Shown here one piece after another: positions 33,969-46,800 of a stretch of DNA of 64,000 nt. The DNA is from Hippasteria phrygiana (Eukaryota > Echinodermata > Asteroidea > Valvatida > Goniasteridae). Within the stretch, counting starts at the first letter, position 1. Each line of letters begins with the position of its first letter. A program made the translations under genes and the position numbers. Under the pieces are notes generated by a model, which was not told where the DNA came from, made no database searches, and was given only the letters and a program-made list of their open reading frames with translations. The DNA is taken from assembly GCA_037893225.1 (NCBI GenBank), contig JAZGUH010000564.1:1054001-1118000 (forward strand), in the 5' to 3' direction.

Positions 33969-34489
33969 GTACTTGCAGCCAGCGATTGTCCACATTTGGA
34001 AGGAAGAACAAGATGAGATTGTCTCAAGTGTAAAGTCCCGCAAAGCTGGAGCACTTCTTGCCACAGACATGAGATGCGATAGCATGGGGCACTCTGCTAA
34101 GTACGGTTGCTATAGTGTGCTCGAGATAAACGAGGGGAAAGTCTTGCACGTAGAACTTGTCCAGGTAATTAAACAATCCTCGATTGAACATCATTTTTAA
34201 AATGGCTTGATCATGTGATGTTCCTTGATATTACAGTACTTTGTTTTACTTCAATTTTGATAATGTTACAGAAAAGTGAAACAGGCTTCAAGTCTCCACT
34301 AATGGAGAAGGAGGGACTTGTCAGGTCAGTTAAGTGGCTAGAGGATAAGAATCTGAAGATTACTACAATCGTCACTGATCGCCACCGACAGATCACCAAG
34401 TACATCGCCAACGAGCTTGCTCCACGTGGGACAAAGCACTTTTATGACGTGTGGCATGTAGCAAAGGGTAACATAATACATATTAAAGC

Positions 34490-35290
34490 ATATAAGTCCG
34501 ACGCCTCATAAGTCCGAAAATTCGGAATTATGTTTATGAGGCATCGGACTTATGGACAATTTCAGTATTCGGCCTCATAGCTCAGACGCCTCATAAGTCC
34601 GAAGCCTGATAAGTCAGACATTGGACAAACGGGGCATCAGACTTATGAGATGTCGAAGCTATGGACCGATACAAAGAAAGGTTCATTTGTCCGACAACGC
34701 AAGAACGAGTTTTACCAAAAATTTCACGAAGATGTGAGCAACCAGGGCCCAATTTCATGGAGCTGCTTAAGCATAAAAATTGCTTAATCACAAAAAAAAT
34801 TGCTTAGGTTACCAGCCAAAATTCCATGTGACGTATATTGCTTGTGACTGGTACCTGTATTTAGCTGTTGTTTGCTTAGCATGACAATTACATGGAGTGT
34901 TGGCTGGTAACCTGATTTTACTAAGCAAGGTTTTTTGTGATTAAGCAGCTCTGGGAAATTGGCCCCAGGTTGTTCATGTGCCCTTCTTAAACAACTTTAT
35001 TGGTTGTTTAAGCAGGGCACACGAGTTGTTTAAACAGTTTTAACTGCGTTTTAACAGTGTACGAACATCAGAGGGCGCACTGTGCATAGAATGAACTAAC
35101 TAGTCCAGCCAGCGCGCAGTTTTTGGCACAAGGGTTGATGCCACGGGCATACATCCCGGGGAAGGGGAAGGGGAAATGGAAATAACCCCCACTTTTTAAT
35201 AACAGCTGTCGGATAAACGAGGCATCGGACCTATGAGGCGTGGGACTTACGAACCGAAATAAAAGTAAATTTATTTGTCGGACTTATGCG
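34490..35290. mobile_element. foldback element in transposase intron
   Basis: Arrays of CCTCATAAGTCCGA and GGCATCGGACTTATG-type words in both orientations lie at 34495-34685 and 35205-35290, flanking an 0.5-kb middle. It lies inside the third intron of the 21968-38230 transposase gene. The ends are not sharp. Confidence 0.5.
34745..34968. mobile_element. 220-bp MITE with GGGCCAATTT ends
   Basis: The left end GGGCCCAATTTCATGGAGCTGC is the inverted copy of the right end, GCAGCTCTGGGAAATTGGCCCC. The arms also share GCTTAATCACAAAA and GTTACCAGCCAA words. It is nested inside the foldback element above. Confidence 0.65.
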
Positions 35291-37052
35291 TGGACCCCAT
35301 ATTTTGAGCATATTAGGAAAACAAATCATATTTTCTGATTGTTAACCCTAACTACCCAAGCCTTACAAACTCCAACAGCAGGTTGTGTTGAATTTTGATG
35401 GGTTGAGGACTTTAGTGCCTTTGATTACTTTACTTTGAAGTCCAAAGAGTGAGCCATAGGTATACTGCAATGTTGGATTTTGTGCCGGTTGTGTCTAGGG
35501 GGTTACGGTTAATGATAAATGCCAAATATCCTGGGCATAAAGTTGTTGCTCAGACTAGAAATATCTTTTGATTGGGGTAAACAGGTTTCACTGCCCACTC
35601 CCTGCTCCCCCAACCAACTAAACATACATTCTGCTTTTTGCAATATTTTTGTGTGGTTTGCAGGTTTGAAAAAAAAATTGACTACCATTGCAAAGTGCAA
35701 AGGGTGTGAAGAGGTTGGTGAGTGGGTGCATTCAATAGTGAACAACTGCTACTGGGTTGCAGCATCTACACCAGACGGTGACCCAAGCCTGATGTGGGCC
35801 AAGTTTGAAAGCATAACCAACCACATCATGGACATCCATAACCATGGCAATCCGCTCTTTCCAAAGTGTGCCCATGGCCAGTTGACCCCACGAAAGTGGT
35901 TGAACCCAGGTACATCAGGGATCAAAATATCCACTGGGCCGCTGGACCGAGTCCATACCAGTGATTTGAGTGTTGGTCTAGTAAACTCTTGACCAAAATT
36001 GTCCGGTGGTCTTGTGATTTTTTTCATAAACTGCATGAAATGGCTATCACTAAAGTCCATTTTTTTTAAATCTGGTGAACTGAAAAAGCCCCATAATTTC
36101 TGGAATGGCCATTTTTAGTTTTGAGTCGGAGATTTTTAATCAAAACAGCATTTTTAACCCCTCCCCCAACAAGGTCGGCAAAGGGAAAAAAATCGAAACA
36201 CTCATTCAAAAAACTCTTATTTTTACCATTGGTCTTGTGAAATACTTTCTGATCTAGTAAAAATGTTTGTGCTACTAGCCCAGCTGTCTACCTGAAATCT
36301 GACCCCTGTACATGTAATTTTATTTCCCCCCCAAACTGTCACAAGCATAATAAGCCTTTTCACTAATGACATCACACTTTGTTTATATCGTCCAAAACAA
36401 AGTAAGACATCATCAGAACATGGCATATTCCTTGGTATTGTACTTTCTTTAAAGTACTGCAATAAAGCACCAAAAAAAAAACATTCTGAGTTATCCTAGT
36501 TTTCTTTTTTAATATAAAATGTTGTTTGAAATATTGCTTTCAGGATCGAAAGCGGCTGAGAAAGTTGTTGACAAAATGGAGTGTATGGATGCAGAAGGAT
36601 GTGAGAATGCTGTCACCGCTGATGCAAACATCATGTGTTGAAGCTTTCCATGCGTTGATCAACTGTTTCGCACCCAAGATGCTGGTCTACTCGTATGAGG
36701 GCATGCTCTGCAGGTGTGCTACAATACAAGTTTGATTTTTTCTTGTCAATCATGCAAGCATATTGCCTTCAAAAATATAGAATGTATTGTAATTAAATGG
36801 TTCACTTCTATTTAGACAATGTATGGTTATTGTTGCATTTATATCATTTTGCTAGGCTGTACTTGGCTGCCTTGCATTATAATGAAAATGCTGGAAGAGA
36901 GCAAGCAACAAGTGCAGATGGAACCCCCTCTTATAAAATTGGATTTCCTCGAGCTAAACAGGACAAAGGCGGCTACACTGTCAGAAAGTCGTTGGTCAAA
37001 TGCATATATAGTAAGTACAGTGTTTGTGTCGAGGTGATGTAAATTTAATATT

Positions 37053-37123
37053 GGGTTTTGCCCTTCACCGACGTATTTTATGAACACTACACTGCTTATA
37101 AAATGTCGGTGAAGGGCAAAACC
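37053..37123. repeat. hairpin of GGTTTTGCCCTTCACCGAC arms
   Basis: A 19-bp inverted repeat (37054-37072 and 37105-37123). A third, slightly diverged arm, TGTCGGTGAAGGACAAAAAC, lies at about 37353. Located after the exon ending at 37010. Confidence 0.6.
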
Positions 37124-38230
37124 AAATACATGTACATTGTACATGTTATATTGAATTTATAAATCCCTACGCAAACATTCCATCTTTATGAATAGTTTGA
37201 TTGCAGTACCCGCCGCTAACAGATTCCAACCAACCAGCCAGCCAGCCAATCTGTATTCAAGTAGTAAGACATCTGCACTAGAAAGCAGGAGGTCCCACCT
37301 GAGTGATTTTTCTAAATAATTCCTCAGGACAACACTGAGTACACGGTGTTTATAAAATGTCGGTGAAGGACAAAAACTCAATATTGAAAGTACAGTGTAC
37401 ATGTGCTAGATGAGAAAATGACATGCAAATAAGTTTCCAGTTTGTTCTAAAATTACATACATGTAACTATGTTCTTTCTCATTCCATATGTGGTGTATTA
37501 GTGTTTCTCATGGGCGGTGATTACAGGGGGGAGAGGACGTGTCCCCCCCCCCCCCCCACCTTGAAATAATTTCCTAATGATCATATACATGTACATGTTA
37601 TGGCTCATTGGCTTTTATATGCACCAGAATACACCAGGATACTCGAGAGAAGAGTACAAAACACTTAACAATCCTTGTTGGTTGTGTGCTTTTTCCTCTG
37701 TCCCCCCAACCTTGACGAGAAATCGCCACAGCTGATGTTTCTACACACTACCTGTAGATTCCCCTCCTATATTTTGTTGCATTACAACAAGCGTATTATT
37801 CCACATACAGTAGTCATCTGTAAACAGCGAGTGACAGATGTCAGGCGGAAGTATCCCGAGCTGACAAGAAATCCCGGTCCTCTGACAAAAGCGATCAAGC
37901 ACCCAGACAAAGCCGAAGCTGTCAGACAGTTTGTATCCAGATTCGCTGCAGGAGTCATCCGAGTTGGGAGGCCTGACTGCACAGAGGGACTTATTTTCGA
38001 AGACGAAACTACTAAAAAGCGCAGGAAGAGAAAAGAGGAAAGAAAAGCAAAACGCAAAAAAATGTTGGAGAAAAAGAGGAAAACAGACAAGAAAAAGAAA
38101 GCCAAGGAAGAGAAAAGAAAGAGAAAAGAGAAAAAGAGAAAGGAAAACCAAGGGAGAGTAAAGAAAAAGAAGCCAAAACTAGGAATAGTAAAAAAGAAGA
38201 GAAAAGAAAACCAAGGCAGAGTAAAGAAAA

Positions 38231-38770
38231 AAAAATAACAATATACAAAAATTGCCAAAAAGGAAAACAAATAAAATGAGACAAATGGGTACACATGCTT
38301 AGGTGAATTCAGTGACTTTATTAATAGCAAACCCCACAAAAAAAGGATTTTTTTTTAAAATTAGCATTTCTATTTTGAGTTTCTACCACTGACAGAAAAT
38401 TGCCTAAAAATGTAATAACCTTAACAGTCCTGAATCCTCGAATTTTAATATGAATTTCCACATACCCTAGGCAGTAAGGATTAAATTTTTGGAAAACCTT
38501 TAAGTTCCTCTGTGTTGTGCAGAAATGTGATCCAAGTACACACCTTGGGAAACTGACCTCAATAAAATTGACCACTGAAATCAACCTGAACTTTTTTGTG
38601 TGATATCTTTGGTGGTGGATAGTGGCTTCTTCAAACTTAATTTTTCATTGGATTGAAATAAATTAGGCATGACATTAAAGGACAGAGTGTATTCTTTCTC
38701 AAAAACAAAGTCAATTTGCCAAAAGTATCTAAACTCATTTTGCAGTGTTGGGTCACAAATAATACATTTT
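38231..38770. other. no gene seen
   Basis: AT-rich sequence after the lysine-rich open frame; nothing supported. Confidence 0.4.
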
Positions 38771-39148
38771 ATCTTCAAGCAAACTTGAATCCTCGATCCT
38801 GATTGGTCGATCCGTGGCAGCTGAGAGTGTGATAACCCATATCACACTCCGTGTGTTGCGCTGTTCTAATTTTGAGAATTGCACGATACGCAAAACGCAG
38901 TGCTGCACAATCCATTGGTAATTCGAAAGCTGCGCGTTTGCGTCCCATGTGGATCGTCACGTCTGTTTTGATGCACCCTTGTTACGTTTTCCGGAACGCA
39001 CCAGCAACTTGTCATGGCCCTTGTTCTTTGGATTCAAATAAAATTGGAAAATCTTACGTTAATTGATGCATGCGTTTACGTGGTACGTTCTGATTTCGCG
39101 CACAGCGCCGTGCTCCATCTTTACTGCGGGTCAAGTTTGCTTGAAGAT
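38771..39148. mobile_element. MITE with 18-bp perfect inverted ends
   Basis: ATCTTCAAGCAAACTTGA (38771-38788) and TCAAGTTTGCTTGAAGAT (39131-39148) are exact inverted copies. The 340-bp interior is noncoding. Just outside, a hairpin pairs TGTCCCATATTCC and GGAATATGGGACA (39175-39212). Confidence 0.7.
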
Positions 39149-39308
39149 AAATTCGTTATCCCACTCGCGTCCGTGTCCCATATTCCACTCGGCCTTCGGA
39201 ATATGGGACATGGACGCACTACATTATTCCGTGTTCTACTCGGTGCTGGTGGGATAATTAAAAGTACATGTATGTACTGCTTAACGCAATGAGTTAAATT
39301 TGCTTATT

Positions 39309-40270
39309 TTATAGTTCATCCAGAGGAGGATATGCAAATCCCTTGTAATTCCCATCAATGTCTGGATAAGCATTCCGAATTTCGGTCATCACACATGATG
39401 GAAGTGGTACCCTGTTGTGTCTGCCAAGAAAACCCCAACACCAGCGGACAACTTGCCTGTAGGCTATGTGTCGGAGTTTCCTGCAAAAAAAAAAATATCT
39501 TATTGACGACTGCACTATGACCTGCATGTACATGTACTTTACATTTTTTTACCAAGCAAAATGACTAACATCTCTCGCAAAAAAAAAAATTTGGATCTCG
39601 ACCAATACTTGTACACATTGGCATTCCATAAATTTGAGGTCCAAACGTGACATATATGATTTTGCAATTCATACATATTCTTTGATTAATGCCTTTAATT
39701 AATCTCCAAGAGTGATTGTGTAAAGCAAAGTACCTGCAAAACAAGTTTTAAAAAATGTGAAGTCGGTTTTATTGGTTCTTGATGGAAATTACAAAGGTCA
39801 GGTGTAACACGGACACAAAAAAGGACCCTTTTAGACCCCAAAATATGGAAGGACCCACATACTTGGAGGGGTCATCCGCAGTTGCACTTAAATTAAATTT
39901 GTATTGTACATGTATTTCCTATGTACATACATTGATGATTGACAAAATAACACTTTCTCTTTGAAGGATCATGCATATTGAAAACATTAATAATAGTTAT
40001 TCTAATTTAGCTTCGAGAAATTCAACATGTCCCACTAACTTTACTCTGTCCCCTTCCACTGCCCGAGCTCCATACTGCTGTCGATATGCGAAATAGGCAG
40101 TTTGGAGTGTGCCTGGATTCAGGCATGTACCTTCAAACCAGGGGTGCTCTGTGATGCAAGAGACTGAAGTAATTCCAGTTTCCTCAAACTTCTGCATCAG
40201 TTGTGGAACCTCCATGCAGCATTTACAGTTTACAACATCATTCATGACTGTGCATTTTCCACATGAACAC
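39309..40270 (-). pseudogene. P2X7-like cysteine-rich domain gene, last two exons
   Basis: The upstream exon (from 40270 after a TTTAAG acceptor) encodes CSCGKCTVMNDVVNCKCC, then CITEHPWFEGTCLNPGTLQ and AYFAYRQQYG. The final exon (39480-39309) encodes LRHIAYRQVVRWCWGFLG, then VPLPSCVMTEIRNAYPD, and ends in a stop. The cysteine pattern and the RH.AYRQ box match the zinc-coordinating domain shared by the C-terminus of P2X7 receptors and many repeated invertebrate genes of unknown role. There is no channel domain nearby, so it is a repeat-type member, not a receptor. The donor of the first exon was not settled, and earlier exons were not found. Confidence 0.6.
39481..40000. other. intron or spacer of the P2X7-like gene
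   Basis: No other feature recognised. Confidence 0.35.
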
Positions 40271-40446
40271 CTTAAAGAGAATTTGCAGAAACCAAAACAA
40301 AATAGTGAAATAAGATACATTTGTGATATTTTGAGGAAAGCCGTTGATTAATCTACAACTACAAGGAAATGACAAAAAGGGGAATTCTAACTACCATTCA
40401 TTTTTACTAGGAAAGGTGAGCTGAGGTTCACTATCCACAAGGATCC

Positions 40447-42518
40447 GTGTCAACAATCAATTATGTACTGAACTCTTATGATGTTGATGAAGCGTGGTGC
40501 AAATGGCACTCCATATTTATGAGTATTATTAACTTTCATGCGCCAATCAAAACTAAACGTATTCGGGGTGCATCTTTACCTTGGCTCGATTGCGAAATTC
40601 TTAAACTTATGAGACAGCGGGATCGTGCACACAAAATCGCAAAACGCTCAGGCTCACAGATCGATTGGGACTCTTAGCTGCGGAACAATGTAACTAATAA
40701 AATCCGCACTAAGAACAGTGAATACTATACGTCAGTCATAGAAGAAAATAAAAGCCATTCATCTATGCTATGGGAAAAAAAAACTAAAGGAGGTACTTCC
40801 TAGGAACCAGAAAATTGCTCCAAATTCTGTCACTTCCCCAAATGGAGAAAATATTGACGATCCCACCGACATTGCTGATACATTAAATGAACACTTTTCT
40901 ACAATAGGAAAACGTACAGCTGGAAATTGCCCATCGCGCGAACTTGAAAACAATGATACCTACACGCCTCTATCGTCGATTCTCTGGATGAACTTGAAGA
41001 ATGCACTGTACCTAATATTACAGAAGAGTTCGTTCAAAAGCAAATATCATCAATGTCGGTTGGGAAAGCAACAGGTCCGGATGGCATCAGTGTTAAAATG
41101 ATTAAAATTGCTTCCCCTTATATTACTAAATTTTTAACATATTTTTAATCTCTCCCTAAGATGCGAGCAATACCCTAAAGATTGGTAACACCAATTCACA
41201 AGGGAGGAGATAAATGTAGTATAACAGGTAATTTTCGGCCTATTTCTATACTGCCAATTATCTCTAAGATTCTAGAAAGATGAGTGTACTCGGCAGTATA
41301 TAGCTACCTCGATGATAACAATTTGATACCTAGTTGCCAATCGGGATTTAGACCCTTGTACTCGACTGAAAGCACTCTACACGATTTAACAAGTGTTTTG
41401 AGGCTATGGAGCAAGGTGAAGTTACAGGTAGCGTGTTCATTGATCTCAGTAAAGCTTTTGATTGTGTGGATCATGTAATCCTACTAGGCAAATTGAAGAA
41501 GCTGAATGTGTCATCTTCTGTAAATAATTGGTTTAAGTCGTACCGAGGCGGTCGTAGTCAGTCTGTAAATATTAAGGGCACAATATCGAAGGTCCTGCCC
41601 ATAGACATAGGCGTTTCACAAGGGTCGATCTTAGGGCCACTTTTATTCATTGTTTATAGTAGTGATTTTCCATCTTGTATACCCAAAAATTGCAACGTAT
41701 GTATGTATGCAGATGACTCCACGTTAACGTGTAGCTCCTCTAGTATTAACGAAATAGAAAGGAACTTGAATGTAGCCCTTGCTAGTATTCACAACTGGTG
41801 CCTAAGAAACAAACTAGCATTAAATACTAACAAAACCAAATGTATGCTTATTGGTTCAAGGCAGAAAATATCCAACGTCAAGCTGAACGTGTGCATTACT
41901 GATAAGGTTATCGAAAAAGTGAAATCTTGTAAATGCTTGGGTGTAGTTGATGAAACATTGAGTTGGGGTACACATGGTGAATACGTAAGGAAGACTGTTT
42001 CGTCTAAATTGGGTGTGTTAAACAGAATTCGTGATTACGTTCCCCAAAGCAGCCTGCACACACTCTTTGTAAGTTTAGTTATGCCATCTTTAGAGTATTG
42101 CTGTACGGTGTGGGAAGGTACATATCTCACGACAATACCCTCAACAAATGTCTCAAAAGAGCCGCACGGATAATCCTTAAATGTTCCTCCCTCACCCCCT
42201 CAGCTGATATGTTTGCCAGACTGAATTGGATTCCTTTTAATGAAAGAGTTCAGTCCAAAAAGGCTATCTTTGTTTTCAAAAGCCTTAACAAAATGACTCC
42301 TTTGTACATGACAAATCTGTTCACACCACTTACAGTGATTCGTTAAACACGACAATCGACCCAAATGGCACTGAAAGTTCCTTTCGCCAAAAAGGAATGC
42401 TACGTGACAAGTTTCGCTGTGAGTGGTGCCAGTATATGAAATATTCTGCCTGAACAAATGAGAACCATAAACTCCTTAAGTACATTTAAATCGGAGCTAC
42501 GTAAAGCCATCTATCAGT
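40447..42518 (+). pseudogene. CR1/L2-like LINE ORF2 (reverse transcriptase), 5'-truncated
   Basis: The sequence starts in the endonuclease-RT linker (INFHAPIKTKRIRGASLPWL). It continues through several frames with VGKATGPDGISVKMIKIA, SITGNFRPISILPIISKI, LIPSCQSGFRPLYSTEST, VFIDLSKAFDCVDH and ISVSQGSILGPLLF-type RT blocks. The catalytic block is VCMYADDSTLTC. After the thumb, the C-terminal segment IFVFKSLNKMTPLYM and INSLSTFKSELRKAIYQ ends at about 42518. At least four frame changes and stops (near 40675, 40800, 41280 and 42150) make it inactive. The ORF1 at 17.7 kb is a separate copy. Confidence 0.8.
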
Positions 42519-43032
42519 GATATTTCTGTCATTTACGCTGATCTGCGGAGTTATAAACTTGGTTGCCAAAATACTTTGGAGCCGGATGGCAATTTCCCCT
42601 TGTTTTTCACCCTAAAAGGTTTTTTTTCGCGGGTTTTTCGCCCATCCCGTTAATCAGCAATAAGCTTCAAATGGAGAGTTGAAAAATTAACTGAAAATAG
42701 ATTTATTTGAGTAAATACTATTGTATTTGTTTTAATATTTTGTATGAATGTGTAAATATTCAGTTTTAACTAATAATATGCAGGTCCCCAATGGAAACCA
42801 GTTTTAAACTGTTTGGGCACACCCTGGGTAAAGAAATGTAATAGATATATAAATAAAAAGTTGGGAGAAAATTGCATTAAAACCGTGTGAAATGTACATT
42901 GCTAACGTTTAATGAGATGAACGATTTTTAAGCGAAAAAGTAAGACACGAACGGTGCTTTTTCCCAGCAGCCATCTTATTTTTCTGAGACATGGTACAAT
43001 CGCGCATGCGCAAAATAGAAAAGATGGCGGAA
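42519..43032. other. no gene seen
   Basis: Noncoding flank between the LINE and the large inverted-repeat element; no poly(A) tail recognised. Confidence 0.4.
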
Positions 43033-43625
43033 GCTATATAGCATATTGTTTGCAGAACTAATTTGTTTACATCGGACGAGTAGCAATTGCAAAACCGTGC
43101 GTCGTCCAGTAAAAAGAAACAGACGTAATTATTCCGCGGAGGAACCGACCATTATTTGGAGGTAGTTCCGTCTATTTTCTTTTGTCTTTAATCTTTACAA
43201 AACATATTTTGTTCGTTCAAATGTTGTTTTATTTGAATTATTGCAATTGACACGTGCTTTCTTAAAGTTAATATAGTCATTACACGTACAATTTTATTAC
43301 GATAAATATTTGTTTTTATCGCTCCCCCCGGCTAATGTGGAGTCGCTTTGTTGATAAAAACGCCATAGCCGCGCCGCACGTGCATGTGAAGTATGTTCGT
43401 CAAAGAATTACATAAATATACAGTTGTGTTATGGACGTGAGTAAACCTGATTAATATCTGAACTTTTCCAGTCATTAAAAGGATCACTATGCTCGTAAAT
43501 TAAGATCGTGTTTGACTCGTCACCTCTTGTTTTGTTTGTAAAGTTATAAACCTAAAGTCTACAACAATCCCTAACGTACCTTAAGATACGCCAGAGACGA
43601 TCAGACGGTTCCCGTGGAGAAGAGA

Positions 43626-43657
<32 letters not shown>

Positions 43658-46010
43658 ACCGTTCAGTAGAGTGCCTGTTGATGAACTTGAAGACCAGTTT
43701 AAAGATACAATCATTGCCAAGCTCGGCACGAGGGGATACAAGAGTTAACAGATGCGGAGATGACAACATAATAGACAACGAACGAGGATTTTTTACCCCG
43801 GAAATTCAGATACAAAAAATATATTTACTAATACACTAGAAATAATAAAGAATATATGGACAACAGGATTAACAATATCTGATGTAATGGAGAAGACTAA
43901 CCTTCAGGGCTAGGAGGATGTTTTTAAAGAGAATTTTAGAGAAGACTAACCTTTCGTGGTTAGGTGGATATTTTTTAGAAGGAATTTTAGGGGCAGACTA
44001 ACCCTCATGGAGAGGATATTTTGAGAAGAAATATTTGGAGAAGACTAACCCTCACGGTGAGGAGAAAATTTTTTAGAAGGAATATTTCGTTTTTGCACTT
44101 TCAATTCAAACGTGTGTGTGGCCATCTTGGTTTTTTTTCGTGTCAACTGTCACCAGGTTGTCGTTTTACCCAGAATTTTCCTCAAAAATCAAAACACTGC
44201 CCTCTTTCAACAACATTTAGCTTACTGCCTGGTATTCAATGTATATTTTCATCATTCCAAAGATTTCCAAAACACGATTACCACGAGAACATGCACACAC
44301 AAATTGACAAAACGCACTCTTGCAGAAGGGCGCCGGCTGCCTGGAGTCTAAGGCCATTTCCATTTTGGGAAGAATTCCATACACAGACATCACTAATTTT
44401 TCCCTGCTGTGTCCTATCAGCTATTAGAAACGATAACGTCCTGAAAAGTCGAATTGAGTATAGAAAATATTGAAGCATTCAATACTGATTCCTTTTTTAG
44501 ACCAATCTCATAATGGTTTGTGCACAGTGTTTCAAGTGATGTCCAGTTAGGTATGAAATTCTTTCCGTGAACAAAAACCAAACTGACGATGTAATTTGTA
44601 TCACAGGCCTACATGCACAATTTTGGCAAATAAAATCATCTTGGGCTACAGATAGTCTTGGGGATGATTTGGAGATTCCTGATTGGGTTAACAAACTGAT
44701 TTGATTGTGTTTCAGTCAAATATGCCGGAAGACGCTGGTCAACGAACATGCATTATTTACCATGAAGGGTCCACTGATCTACGGTTTTATGTTATTAACC
44801 AGACGAGGCTAGAAAAGATCCGATCAGTCAAGGAGGAGAGGGTTAGTCTTCTCCAAATATTCCTTCTAAAAATATCCTCCCCACCGTGAGGTATAGTCTT
44901 CTGCAAATATTCCTTCTAAAAATATCCTTCTCACCGTGAGGGTTAGTCTTCTCCAAAAATTCCTTCTAAAAAATATTTTCCTCTCTGTGAGGGTTAGTCT
45001 GTCCCTAAAATTCCTTCTAAAAATAGCTACCTAACCACGAAGGATAGTCTTCTAAAAAATTCCCTTCTAAAGAAACATCCTCCTACCCATGAAGGTTAGT
45101 CTTCTCCAAAATTCCCTTCTAAAAAGACATCCTCCTAACCCTGAAGGTTAGTCTTCTCCGAGCATTTTCGCGTTAGTTCAGCAAGACTTAAGAATTTGTA
45201 TTATCAGATATTGTTAATCCTGTTGTCCATATTCTTCAATATTTCTAGTGTATTAGCATGTTTTTCTTGTCAATTTCCGGGCAAAAAAAATCCTCGTTCG
45301 TTGTCTATTCTATTGTCATCTCCGTGTCTGTTAACTCTTGTATCCCCTCGTGCCAAGCTTGGCAATGATTGGATCTTTAAACTGGTCGTCAAGTTCATCA
45401 ACAGGCACTCTACTGAACGGTTTACCCCTCCCCTCCTTCTCCACGGGAACCGTCTGATCGTCTCTGGCGTATCGTAAGGTACGTTAGGGATTGCTGTAGA
45501 CTTTAGGTTTATACTTTACAAACAAAACAAGAGGTGACGAGTCAAACACGATCTTAATTTACGAGCATAGTGATCCTTTTAACGACTGGAAAAGTTCAGA
45601 TATTAATAAGGTTTACTCGCGTCCATAACCAACTGTAATTCTTCACTAAATTTTTCTTTGACGAACATACTTCACATACACGTGCGGCGCGACTCCATAT
45701 TAGCCGGGGGGAGCGATAAAAACAAATAATTTATTTATCGTAATAAAATTGTACGTGTAATGACTATATTAACTTTAAAAGAGGTCGTGTCAATTGCAAT
45801 AATTCAAATAAAACAACATTTGAACGAATAAAATATGTTTTGTAAAGATTAAAGGCAAAAGAAAATAAACAGAACTACCTCCACATAATGGTCGGTTCCT
45901 CCGCGGAATAATTACGTCGGTTTTTTTCACTGGACGACGCACGGTTTTGCATTTGTTACTCGTCCGATGTAAACAAATTAGTTCTGCAAACAATATGCTC
46001 TATAGCTTTT
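43033..46010. mobile_element. 3-kb element with about 1-kb inverted arms
   Basis: From AGCTATATAGCATATTGTTT (about 43034) the left arm runs to about 44085. It is mirrored by the right arm, about 44835-46010, which ends AAACAATATGCTCTATAGCT. Shared inverted blocks include ATTCCGCGGAGGAACCGACC, TTTGACTCGTCACCTCTTGT and AGATACGCCAGAGACGATC-type sequence. The inner part of each arm is an array of about 50-60-bp units (AGAAGACTAACC plus CTTCTAAAAA words). The 0.75-kb centre is unique. It contains one short exon-like frame (MPEDAGQRTCIIYHEGSTDL, about 44722-44840), which I do not recognise. Long, internally repeated arms fit a foldback-type DNA transposon. The left arm has a long G run (about 43626-43653) where the right arm has a short C-rich stretch. 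Confidence 0.75.
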
Positions 46011-46800
46011 ACATGTATGATTTTTTCCCTTTTTAACATGGCTATTATTATTAAGCAATAAATTAGGAATCCTTCCATATAGATGTTGTTTAGAACTAAA
46101 GGGGTTACACGGGGGTCTAAAATCCGACGGATCTACAGGTGAACTGAAACAAATATTTGCAAATAGTACATTGTAGTTCGCATCTGAACGGAAAGTTTGA
46201 AGTTAATTTGTCTGAACACCATTCATGTCATTCCATGCATACGATATTTATTACAACATGTTACAGTGGATGATGCCGCGGAGCGTAGGTTGTTTATCAC
46301 GTGCCGAAATTTGGGTCACTGTCCGATCCCTGCGCCTAATTTAGTCATCCCCCATAAGACTGTACACACCACCACTTTGTACAAATGATTTTCCACTGAC
46401 AGCGGCACAAACCGTCACCAACGTCAGAAAAAAACTTTCATTTTAACCACTTTGACATAAATACCAATTGCTGGATTTATCACTTTCATCTTTAACCCCA
46501 TCTTACAAGGAATCCTAAAAACTTGAAAAAAATAGTTCACCTTTTGCGGAGAGATGTTTAATCGCAGTTTTTTTGCAAGAATTTCTTTTAAAAGTTATTT
46601 GTAGTTGAAAACCCAAGAGCGGGAGTTCGTCGTGTCACTGGATGGCAAAACACGGGTGGTCACGTGACCGCGTTGGCGGGCTAGTTCACTATTTATATAG
46701 GGGTGTCGAAATTCGGGATGTGCCGAAATAAGGGCCGTTTACCCTAAGTAGATTTAATTTTCGTCAAACAATCCACAAGGGAAACTGACTAGGTAAATTT
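46011..46800. other. no gene seen
   Basis: Flank between two mobile elements; no supported coding sequence. Confidence 0.35.

Larger units (their letters stand above)
21968..38230 (+). pseudogene. spliced transposase gene of a THAP-associated family, with large invaded intron
   Basis: Exons with matching phases: 21968-22319 (SGTSVLKLLGALASINMAVF), 33969-34164 (YLQPAIVHIWKEEQDEIVSS, LLATDMRCDSMGHSAKYG), 34272-34467 (ITTIVTDRHRQITKYI, FYDVWHVAKG), 35664-35909 (WVHSIVNNCYWVAAS, FPKCAHG), 36544-36713 (LSPLMQTSCVEAFHALINCF) and 36856-37010 (LAALHYNENAGREQAT). A probable last exon near 37834 encodes AEAVRQFVSRF and a lysine-rich tail to 38230. The D..CDS, TDRH and E.FH boxes could supply an RNase H-type DDE triad. 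From memory this is a repeated invertebrate family often preceded by a THAP domain; none is seen upstream here. Lesions: an extra A at about 22037-22043, a frame switch at about 36575-36600, and no GT donor after 22319. The first intron (11.6 kb) holds the Rep genes and satellites. Confidence 0.6.

Noticed and set aside
37741..38339. Phe/Leu-rich minus-strand frames resembling membrane proteins
   Set aside because: They are the reverse of a lysine-rich, purine-biased plus-strand stretch; the hydrophobicity is a by-product of that composition.
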